DNA of 19,610 nucleotides, from the NCBI GenBank assembly GCA_963843065.1, contig CAWJKX010000105.1, forward strand, positions 1 to 19,610, read 5' to 3'. Made by a program: the position numbers and the translations under genes. This document shows positions 1-6,470 of this stretch, piece by piece. The notes beneath the pieces were generated by a model. It worked only from the letters and a program-made list of their open reading frames with translations. It had not been told where the DNA came from and searched no databases. Source of the DNA: JAGVPT01 sp963843065 (lineage in GTDB: Bacteria > Bacteroidota > Ignavibacteria > UBA10030 > UBA8401). Every line of letters begins with the position of its first letter. The stretch's first letter is position 1.

Positions 1-2
1 AC

Positions 3-2213
3 AAACTTCTCATTGCTTTTGGCGGCCTCTCTATCCTGCCCATGATATTCGTCGGTACGTACGGCACCCTCTCCAACTTTCGAACGATGAAAGCCGCGGC
101 TCTCGAGGGGCTGACCTTAGATGTCCAAACCACCAGGGAAAAAACGGCGGACTTTCTTGAAAATGTTTCATCAGATTTACGATTGATCCAGAATTCCCCC
201 TCTGTGGAACAATGGACTCACGAACGATTCTCCGGAGGCTTTTCGAATGAGAACGACCTCCAGCGAGTAGGCAAAGAGCTTCTTGCCCTGGCGAAAACGA
301 AGCGCGTCTACTACCAATTCCGGCTCCTCGATAACACTGGCGATGAACTCATTCGCGTGGAATGCATAAGTCCGAATGATTCGATAAAAACGTATCGGCT
401 TGTTCCGCAATCAGAGCTTCGCCAAGGTACAGCCGCATTCTATTTTCTGCTCATTAATAGCGCAGGCTACAACAAGATAACACTGGCTCCGGCTGAAGTG
501 GATTACCGTTCCAACGAACAAATCCCCGTGCTGAGTTTTGCTATGCCGCTCGCAGAAGATCGGGGTTTGGCCGGAATCGTCATTGCGAACGTCTTCGAAA
601 AGAATTTTATTCGGGTTATAGAGAGCAAAAGGCAATTTGAGTTTAACCAAAAAGTCATACTCGTCACCGGTGATGGACATTACCTGTATCATTCGGAAAA
701 GAAGACAGACTGGAACCGTCTTCTGGCGTCGCGGGAAGAAGATAATCTGCAGCGAGACTATCCTGCACGCATCGTCGCTGCAATCCTCTCGGGCGGCACG
801 GGAACTCTCGCCGAAGGGGCTGATGAAATTATTTCATACGCTCCGCTTTTCCCTGCCAACGATTTGGCGGGCGATGTCGAGCCGTTCTCGAAATTCTCGG
901 TTCCCGTTTATGCCGTTGAAAGTGTTCCGGAATCAGTAATTATGGGACGTGCCCGGTCGTTTGCATTAGTATTTGCGGGATGGACCATTCTATTCCTGGT
1001 GAGTGCTATCGGGCTGGGATTGGTGGCAACACGGCAGTTCACACGACCGATCGCTCAACTGGAGTCGGGAGCCGAGATCATTGCGAAGGGGAACTATGAG
1101 CATCGACTGCATGTGGAGACGAATGACGAAATCGGGACGCTTGCCGATCAGTTTAATGTCATGGCCGCTTCGTTGGAAGCGCGTGGGAAGGAAATTGTAC
1201 AGCATCATGCGAAGCTTGAAGAAATGGTTCACCAACGAACTCGTGAGTTGCTGGAGGAAAAAACGAAATTACAGGCGTTGCTCGACAATGTCCCGAGCGC
1301 CTTTATTCTCCTCGATAAGAACTTTCGGATACAGACCGTGAGCGCTGCTTTTCAGGGGCTTACTCACATTGCTCTTCCAGATGTCAAGGGCAAAGACTGT
1401 GGGCACCTTTTTGGGAACGGTGATGCCTGCCAGGACTGCCTTTGCAGAAAAGCAGTGGAAAGCGGAATGGCAGTAAGCCGTATCGAACGAGTCATTGACC
1501 AGGAACAGGGCGAGCGTTTCATTGAACGGATCGCAATTCCAATGAGAGAGAATGAAGAAGTAAACTCGGTTCTTCAAATCATCACGGATGTTACAAAACG
1601 GAAAAGGTTTGAACAGGAACTGGTGTACACAGAGAAGCTTACCGCGGCAGGAGAAATGTCTTCATTCGTCGCTCATGAGTTCCGCAATTCGCTGACATCG
1701 ATCAAGATGATTTTGCAGCTCTTGAGAGAATCGAAGAGAATAAGCCGCACAGAAAAAAAATCGCTCGATGTCGCTCTTGATTCAATGAGCCATATGGAAG
1801 GCGTCGTCATTGAATTACTCGACTTTGCAAGGCCAAAACCGGTAAAGATGGGCAGGGGAAGTGTTAATGACATCGTTAATGACAGCCTTGATTTCCTTAC
1901 ATCGCATCTGAGAGAAAAACGGATTGAGGTAATCAAGAATCTGGAGGATTCATTGCCCCCCTTAGCCCTGGACCTATCTCAGATTAAAGAGTCCATCATC
2001 AATATTCTGTTGAACGCCATTCAATCAATGGACGCGCGTTCCGGTGTTGACCGACGCGGGACAATAACGGTTGCGACGAAAAGAGAACGCCTTGAAGATA
2101 CACTTCGGGAACTTGCTTTCGGCAGAGAAGTGGGCAAAAATGGAGTGGGTGAACGGCATCCTGAAGATTGTACTCGAGAAGGGTTCAAATTGTACCGTCG
2201 TCGAAATCACTGA
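3..2213 (+). CDS. Sensor histidine kinase (HAMP-PAS-HisKA), 5' partial and frameshifted
   Basis: The frame is open to the left edge and codons before the first ATG (42) encode a hydrophobic stretch (KLLIAFGGLSILP), so the true start and most of the first membrane segment lie outside the window. Counting from ATG 42: an extracytoplasmic sensor region of Cache-like layout (about 15-300, fold assignment inferred), a second membrane helix (about 304-330), HAMP (about 331-380), a coiled-coil linker, a PAS domain (about 412-520) with four clustered cysteines (C453, C463, C466, C468), and HisKA with phospho-accepting H545 in HEFRN. The ATP-binding domain begins with an N-box (NILLNAIQSM, about 654-663). 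The frame then drifts into non-homologous sequence and stops at 2213, while the rest of the ATPase domain lies in the next frame. The HisKA type fits an NtrB/AtoS-like partner for the sigma-54 activator that follows. Confidence 0.88.
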   Translation, partial: KLLIAFGGLSILPMIFVGTYGTLSNFRTMKAAALEGLTLDVQTTREKTADFLENVSSDLRLIQNSPSVEQWTHERFSGGFSNENDLQRVGKELLALAKTKRVYYQFRLLDNTGDELIRVECISPNDSIKTYRLVPQSELRQGTAAFYFLLINSAGYNKITLAPAEVDYRSNEQIPVLSFAMPLAEDRGLAGIVIANVFEKNFIRVIESKRQFEFNQKVILVTGDGHYLYHSEKKTDWNRLLASREEDNLQRDYPARIVAAILSGGTGTLAEGADEIISYAPLFPANDLAGDVEPFSKFSVPVYAVESVPESVIMGRARSFALVFAGWTILFLVSAIGLGLVATRQFTRPIAQLESGAEIIAKGNYEHRLHVETNDEIGTLADQFNVMAASLEARGKEIVQHHAKLEEMVHQRTRELLEEKTKLQALLDNVPSAFILLDKNFRIQTVSAAFQGLTHIALPDVKGKDCGHLFGNGDACQDCLCRKAVESGMAVSRIERVIDQEQGERFIERIAIPMRENEEVNSVLQIITDVTKRKRFEQELVYTEKLTAAGEMSSFVAHEFRNSLTSIKMILQLLRESKRISRTEKKSLDVALDSMSHMEGVVIELLDFARPKPVKMGRGSVNDIVNDSLDFLTSHLREKRIEVIKNLEDSLPPLALDLSQIKESIINILLNAIQSMDARSGVDRRGTITVATKRERLEDTLRELAFGREVGKNGVGERHPEDCTREGFKLYRRRNH

Positions 2214-2412
2214 TACGGGTTCCGGCATCGGAAAAGATCGGCTTTCCCGCATCTTCGATCCATTTTTCACAACAAAGATTAACGGTACCGGATTGGGATT
2301 GCCGATGGTGAAAAGAACCGTAAACGCTCACGGCGGTGTGGTCGTGATCGAGAGCGAAGCTGGAAAAGGCACGACAGTGAGAATTTATTTTCCTATCCCA
2401 TATGAAACATAG
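2071..2412 (+). CDS. C-terminal ATP-binding part of the histidine kinase, displaced by +1 frameshift
   Basis: This frame carries the missing half of the kinase ATPase domain: the G1 box DTGSGIG, the F box FDPFFTT, the G2 box GTGLGLPMVK and the usual ending GGVVVIESEAGKGTTVRIYFP. It is not a separate gene. No convincing start or ribosome site precedes it (the nominal start is a TTG at 2071), and the N-box needed for a working domain is in the upstream frame. Joining the frames needs removal of one base (or addition of two) between about 2071 and 2150. The A5 run at 2136-2140 is the likeliest spot and would give a continuous reading ...GREVGKMEWVNG.... This may be a sequencing error, a real mutation or, less likely, a recoding event. 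The end overlaps the next gene by 11 bases. Confidence 0.85.
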   Translation: MRRKENALKIHFGNLLSAEKWAKMEWVNGILKIVLEKGSNCTVVEITDTGSGIGKDRLSRIFDPFFTTKINGTGLGLPMVKRTVNAHGGVVVIESEAGKGTTVRIYFPIPYET

Positions 2413-3808
2413 AAGACCCGATAAAATCAAAATCCTCGTTGTCGACGACGATGAGAAAATTCTTTTCGCGTTTAGACAAGTTTTTACGCGAGAGGGGTAC
2501 GTGTGCATCGTAGCAAAGAACGGCCCGGAAGCCCTGGAAATGATGCAATTAGAAAAACCTCAGATCATTTTCATGGATATAGCGATGCCGGGACTTGATG
2601 GGCTGGAAACGCTTCAAAGAATGAAGTTACAAAGCGCAACGGTGCCGGTTATTATGGTCACCGGGCACGGCACAATGCAAACTGCAATTAAAGCAATACA
2701 ACTGGGCGCTTTTGACTACCTCACAAAACCGCTCGACATAACGAAAGTCCGGGATATTGTTCGACGAGTGCTCTCCAGTGTCTCGCTTCAAGAAACAACA
2801 CATCTGACATTTAAGGCAGAGTACTCAGACCGATATGAGTTGATAGGAAACAGCGGAGGGATGCAGGAGGTCTATAAGCTCATCGGTTCGATTTCGACAA
2901 CGCCAAATCACACTTCCGTCCTGATTGTTGGCGAGAGCGGAACGGGTAAAGAATTGGTCGCAAGAGCTATTCATGCGCACAGTTCCAATGCCCGCGAACC
3001 ATTCATTGGTATCAACTGTACAGTTCTGCCGGAATCGTTGTTGGAATCGGAACTGTTTGGTCATGAAAAAGGGGCATTCACGGGCGCGGTCGATAAAAAG
3101 ATTGGAAAATTCGAGATCGCGCAGCGCGGAACAATTTTCCTCGACGAAATAGGCGACCTCTCGTCCAGTTTCCAGCAAAAGCTGCTTCGTGTTTTACAGG
3201 AACGGGAATTTGAACGGGTTGGAGGGAACGAGATCATCAAGGTCGAAGGAAGGTTTATCACAGCTACGAACAGAGATATTGAACATGACGTGAAGCAGGG
3301 AAAGTTCAGGAAAGATTTGTTCTATCGGTTTAACGTCGTTACGATCCAATTGCCCCCTTTGCGTGAACGCAAAGTCGATGTTCCTTTGCTCGCAAATTAT
3401 TTTTTGTCGAGATATAACATTCAGCTGAAGAAATCCGTAAAGGGATTTTCAAATGAAGCAATGTCGCTGTTGCAATCCTACACATACCCCGGAAACGTGC
3501 GGGAACTTGAGAATCTCATTGAGCGGGCTGTCATGCTCACAAAAGGCGACTTGATATTGCCGGAAGTTTTCAAGGACGTAGTGGATCCGGCTTCCAGGAT
3601 GGGAGCTCCTCTCCCAATAGGCGGATCGACGTTCAAGAAATCCCGTGCACTCATCCGCGCGATATTCGAGAAGCAGTACGTTCTCGACCAACTGAACAAA
3701 CATCATGGCAATGTCACTGCATCCGCCAAAGCTTCCGGCATGACGCGCCAGAATTTTCAACGGCTTATGACAAGAAATAAAATTTCGGCCGGAAGATTCC
3801 GCAGGTAA
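2402..3808 (+). CDS. NtrC-family sigma-54-dependent response regulator
   Basis: A 468-residue protein with the complete three-domain layout of sigma-54 activators. The receiver domain (about 9-125) has acidic residues DDD at 15-17, phospho-acceptor D59 and K109. The AAA+ domain (about 145-375) has Walker A GESGTGKE (177-184), the sigma-54-contacting GAFTGA loop (224-229), Walker B TIFLDE (244-249) and the arginine-rich sensor region. The C-terminal Fis-type helix-turn-helix spans about 425-460 (NVTASAKASGMTRQNFQRL). The ATG overlaps the end of the kinase frame by 11 bases, typical of a co-translated kinase/regulator pair. By family knowledge, phosphorylation drives oligomerisation and ATP-dependent opening of sigma-54 promoters. 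All key residues are intact. Targets are not known, but the adjacent receiver gene and the electron-transfer operon are the natural candidates. Confidence 0.95.
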   Translation: MKHRRPDKIKILVVDDDEKILFAFRQVFTREGYVCIVAKNGPEALEMMQLEKPQIIFMDIAMPGLDGLETLQRMKLQSATVPVIMVTGHGTMQTAIKAIQLGAFDYLTKPLDITKVRDIVRRVLSSVSLQETTHLTFKAEYSDRYELIGNSGGMQEVYKLIGSISTTPNHTSVLIVGESGTGKELVARAIHAHSSNAREPFIGINCTVLPESLLESELFGHEKGAFTGAVDKKIGKFEIAQRGTIFLDEIGDLSSSFQQKLLRVLQEREFERVGGNEIIKVEGRFITATNRDIEHDVKQGKFRKDLFYRFNVVTIQLPPLRERKVDVPLLANYFLSRYNIQLKKSVKGFSNEAMSLLQSYTYPGNVRELENLIERAVMLTKGDLILPEVFKDVVDPASRMGAPLPIGGSTFKKSRALIRAIFEKQYVLDQLNKHHGNVTASAKASGMTRQNFQRLMTRNKISAGRFRR

Positions 3809-3866
3809 AAGCCTCTCTGCATCTTATTTCTCCCATCATCGATACTGCAAACATTCACGTTCCATA

Positions 3867-3887
3867 GTGTCAAATATTTGTTGACAC
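3867..3887. promoter_or_regulatory. 21-bp inverted repeat, candidate activator-binding site
   Basis: Perfect 7-bp arms GTGTCAA and TTGACAC are separated by 7 bases. The core CAAATATTTG is itself a 10-bp palindrome. It lies between the sigma-54 activator gene and the receiver gene, with its centre roughly 95 bases upstream of the start point implied by the candidate promoter at 3947-3962. That is the usual distance for an NtrC-type upstream activating sequence. No T-run follows, so a terminator is less likely. The binding protein is inferred. Confidence 0.45.
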
Positions 3888-3946
3888 AAGTTCTCCCCGG
3901 GCTCCCAAAATATCCTCAAAAGCCGACGAATCCGCGCCATTTTGAA

Positions 3947-3962
3947 TGGCATGACAATTGAA
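3947..3962 (+). promoter_or_regulatory. Weak candidate sigma-54 (-24/-12) promoter
   Basis: TGGCATG, four bases, then TTGAA resembles the consensus TGGCACG-N4-TTGCA with correct spacing, but the -12 element reads GA instead of GC, so the match is imperfect. It would start transcription near 3972, just before the receiver gene at 3994. It lies beside a sigma-54 activator gene and downstream of an inverted repeat, which supports the call. Confidence 0.33.
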
Positions 3963-3993
3963 GGCATCTTGATCAATTACATGAGAGCCTGCG

Positions 3994-4353
3994 ATGCTGC
4001 AACCCAAAGTGCTGGTCGTTGATGATGAAGAGAATATTCTCTCTGCATTCAGGGATTTTCTCAAGAAGGAACGTTGTGAGATGGTGGCAGCATCGGATGC
4101 AGATGAGGCAATGGCAGTGCTTGCGCGCCACCACATGAATCTGCTCATCACCGACATCAGGCTTAAAGGCACTTCCGGTGTTACGCTTTTTATGGAGGCA
4201 AAGAGGATTCATCCTAAGCTTCCGGTTATCGTCATGACCGGCTACCCGGATTTAGTAACGGAGGAAGCCATCAAAGAGTACGGCGCAGATTTTTTCTTGC
4301 TAAAGCCTCTCGACCTCGAAAAACTGCGTCATGCGATCTGGAGATGTCTTTAA
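3994..4353 (+). CDS. Stand-alone response-regulator receiver protein
   Basis: A 119-residue protein consisting of one receiver domain and nothing else. It has acidic D10/D11, phospho-acceptor D54 (LLITDIRL), T82 and K104 (FLLKPL), so every residue of the phosphorylation site is present. It has no output domain, like CheY/Spo0F-type proteins, and probably acts by protein contact or as a phosphate sink or relay. The receiver resembles that of the upstream activator, so the same kinase may phosphorylate both (inference). The ribosome site before the ATG is weak. An 85-base gap with no recognised signal separates it from the cytochrome operon, which may be co-transcribed. Confidence 0.9.
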   Translation: MLQPKVLVVDDEENILSAFRDFLKKERCEMVAASDADEAMAVLARHHMNLLITDIRLKGTSGVTLFMEAKRIHPKLPVIVMTGYPDLVTEEAIKEYGADFFLLKPLDLEKLRHAIWRCL

Positions 4354-4426
4354 AGGATAAAAACTTTCACAGTATGAGTTCACAATATTTTCATCATAAC
4401 ACACCGGTTCAAAACTGCAATCAGAG

Positions 4427-4433
4427 AAGGAGG
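4427..4433 (+). promoter_or_regulatory. Ribosome-binding site fixing a TTG start
   Basis: A near-perfect Shine-Dalgarno AAGGAGG sits 5 bases before TTG at 4439. No in-frame ATG follows before the signal peptide, so this site identifies the TTG as the real start of the fused cytochrome gene. Confidence 0.8.
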
Positions 4434-4438
4434 ATTAC

Positions 4439-5785
4439 TTGAAACATTCGTTTCTTGGTTTATTCGCTATAGCAATTCTGTTGACCGTCTTAGCAGAAGA
4501 AAGCCAAAGCACTCCCGCATTCGCGCGGAAATATCAAACGAGTTGTGCGACATGCCACAATGGATTTCCAAAACTAAACGCGTTCGGCGAAGCTTTCAGA
4601 AGAAACGGCTACCAATTCCCGGCCGGAACAGACGCTGAGTTTATAAAAGAAGAACCCGTTCCCCTTGGCTCCGATGGAAACAAGCAAGCATTTCCCGACG
4701 CAATCTGGCCCGGGAGTATTTCAGGCAGCTCGCCGGTAGCAATATTCTTTGATGCCGAAGCCGATTACAATCCTAAATACAATCCTGCCGATGCGACGAC
4801 TGTCGAACGATTCAGTTTCAATGGGTTAGGGAACAGCATTGAGGCAGTGGCGGCCGGAACGCTCGGAGAAGATCTATCTTATTGGGGTCAATTGGCGCTT
4901 AACAGCGACGGAACGCTCGAAATCAATCGAACCTTTATCATATTCAGCAACCTCATCGGCAACTCGTACGGGTTCAATGCCCGCATAGGCGTTTTCGAAC
5001 CAGGCATGTTTTCCTTTTCGACTCATCGAGCCTGGATGGAGGGATACTGGTTTACGACTCGTCCCTTCAGCAACGCCATGGGCTGGACATTAGAAGAGAT
5101 CCAGAAGGGAATAGAGCTGAATGGAATTCTTCATGGAAGGTTTGGATACAGCGCCGGCATCGTGGAGGGATTCGGCGACCCTCATTCCGACAAAGACTAT
5201 TACGGACATATCTATTACAAGTTTGATGGCTTACCGCTCGACGGCGTCGCTGAAGGGGGCGGATCGCAGGGTGCCAGCCAACCGTTTATCGACAATTCAT
5301 TTACGTTGGGAGCTTTTGCTTACGGGGGTCAGGCTATGATTGATTCAGGAGGTATTTCACAACTAAATAATTTCACACTGTTCGGCGCGGATTACAACGC
5401 ATTTTATGGTAGATTCAATTTGTTCGGCGGAGTGCAGTTGCGCAAAGATAACAATCCTTTTTTGTTTTTGTCCGGGCTTTCAGCAAAAAGTACAGTGTTG
5501 TTTAGCGAGCTTGATGTGACCGTGTACCCGTGGCTCTTGCCAGGTATACGCTATGAAGTGTGGGATGGACAGGGGCTGAATGCATCCAACGCGGTGACGT
5601 CGTTTACAGACTCACAAATTGTTCCTGGGGTTGTCTTCTTGGTTCGACCGAATCTGAAAATGACGGTGCGGGCTTCGTTCGCAAAACTCAACACAGGAGC
5701 AGCTTCAAATGGAAATCCCGTTATCATTCCAGGACAGAGTGTGCAACCCGGGCAGGTTCAATGGCTAATGTCGCTCGGGATATAA
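4439..5785 (+). CDS. Monoheme cytochrome c fused to predicted outer-membrane beta-barrel
   Basis: A 448-residue exported protein with a signal peptide (about 1-29, ending near AFA). One heme-binding motif C36-A-T-C39-H40 lies in a conserved-looking block (SCATCHNGFPKLNAFG...NGYQFP). About 380 residues follow with alternating hydrophobic/polar stretches, many aromatics and Gly/Asn turns, as in porin-like barrels. Size and architecture match fused cytochrome-porins such as the iron oxidase Cyc2 (one N-terminal heme plus a barrel of about 16 strands), but orthology is not shown by sequence reading alone. The C-terminal residue is Ile rather than the usual aromatic. As first gene of the operon it is the likely outer-membrane entry or exit point for electrons. 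Alternative: a surface monoheme porin of another family. Confidence 0.8.
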   Translation: MKHSFLGLFAIAILLTVLAEESQSTPAFARKYQTSCATCHNGFPKLNAFGEAFRRNGYQFPAGTDAEFIKEEPVPLGSDGNKQAFPDAIWPGSISGSSPVAIFFDAEADYNPKYNPADATTVERFSFNGLGNSIEAVAAGTLGEDLSYWGQLALNSDGTLEINRTFIIFSNLIGNSYGFNARIGVFEPGMFSFSTHRAWMEGYWFTTRPFSNAMGWTLEEIQKGIELNGILHGRFGYSAGIVEGFGDPHSDKDYYGHIYYKFDGLPLDGVAEGGGSQGASQPFIDNSFTLGAFAYGGQAMIDSGGISQLNNFTLFGADYNAFYGRFNLFGGVQLRKDNNPFLFLSGLSAKSTVLFSELDVTVYPWLLPGIRYEVWDGQGLNASNAVTSFTDSQIVPGVVFLVRPNLKMTVRASFAKLNTGAASNGNPVIIPGQSVQPGQVQWLMSLGI

Positions 5786-5854
5786 CACAAATTCTGTTCT
5801 AAGATACATCCGTAGGGAAAAATTAAATTCAATAAATACATTAAGGAGCAAATT

Positions 5855-6454
5855 ATGAAAAAGAGTCTTATGGTTGGTATATCGCTGGCGCTTTTGTGCG
5901 GCAGTCCCTATTTCACGGCGGCCGGCACAATTACAGGGAAAGTAAAAGCGCATGGCGTAAAGAATAGTGCCGATGCGGTCGTATACATTGAAAAAATCGA
6001 GTCGCAAACCTTTCCCGCTCCAAAAGAGCATGCGCTCATGGATCAGAAAGGTTTGAAATTTCATCCCCGTGTCCTTCCAATCCTGGCAGGCACGACAGTC
6101 GATTTTCTCAATAGCGATGATGTTTTGCACAATGTATTTTGTCCCGACGCTTGTGCGGAGAAGGTAAACCTGGGAACATGGCCGAAAGGGGAAAAACGCT
6201 CGTATACATTTAAGAATGCCGGTTGCCAGGCAGTCTTGCTTTGTAACGTGCATCCTGAAATGGAGGCGTTTGTCGTAGTTTGCGCAACTCCGTACTTTGC
6301 AGTGAGTTCCCCGGACGGCAGCTATCAAATCAAAGATGTTCCCCCGGGAAAATACACATTGAAAATTTGGCACGAAAAGCTAAAGGGTCAGCCAGTCCAG
6401 ATAGAAGTGTCAGATAAGGGTGAAGCGAAAGCTGATTTCGAAATACAAAAGTAA
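5855..6454 (+). CDS. Exported cupredoxin (plastocyanin/methylamine-utilisation-like)
   Basis: A 199-residue protein with a signal peptide (about 1-23) and a good ribosome site (AAGGAG) before the ATG. A type-1 copper centre can be read directly: H92 in VLHNVF, then C130, H133 and M136 in LLCNVHPEM, giving the His-Cys-His-Met ligand set. The C-terminal part (about 145-199, PDGSYQIKDVPPGKYTL) resembles the small Ig-like extension common in this family. Four additional cysteines (C96, C100, C124, C143) could form disulfides. A periplasmic one-electron carrier is the expected role. It sits between the outer-membrane cytochrome gene and the bc-type complex genes, so it plausibly shuttles electrons between them, as rusticyanin does in Acidithiobacillus (analogy only). 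Confidence 0.88.
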   Translation: MKKSLMVGISLALLCGSPYFTAAGTITGKVKAHGVKNSADAVVYIEKIESQTFPAPKEHALMDQKGLKFHPRVLPILAGTTVDFLNSDDVLHNVFCPDACAEKVNLGTWPKGEKRSYTFKNAGCQAVLLCNVHPEMEAFVVVCATPYFAVSSPDGSYQIKDVPPGKYTLKIWHEKLKGQPVQIEVSDKGEAKADFEIQK

Positions 6455-6470
6455 AAGAAAGAATTAGGTC

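Noticed and set aside
2136..2142. Programmed -1 frameshift site in the kinase gene
   Set aside because: The downstream part is in the +1 frame relative to the upstream part, so a -1 slip would not restore it, and no stimulatory structure was recognised.
5765..6373. 202-codon open frame on the minus strand
   Set aside because: It overlaps the cupredoxin gene, whose signal peptide and copper ligands are clear; the reverse frame has no family features.
6367..6380. TGGCACG motif as a sigma-54 promoter
   Set aside because: The -12 element is missing at the right spacing and the site lies inside the cupredoxin coding region in codons that match the family.
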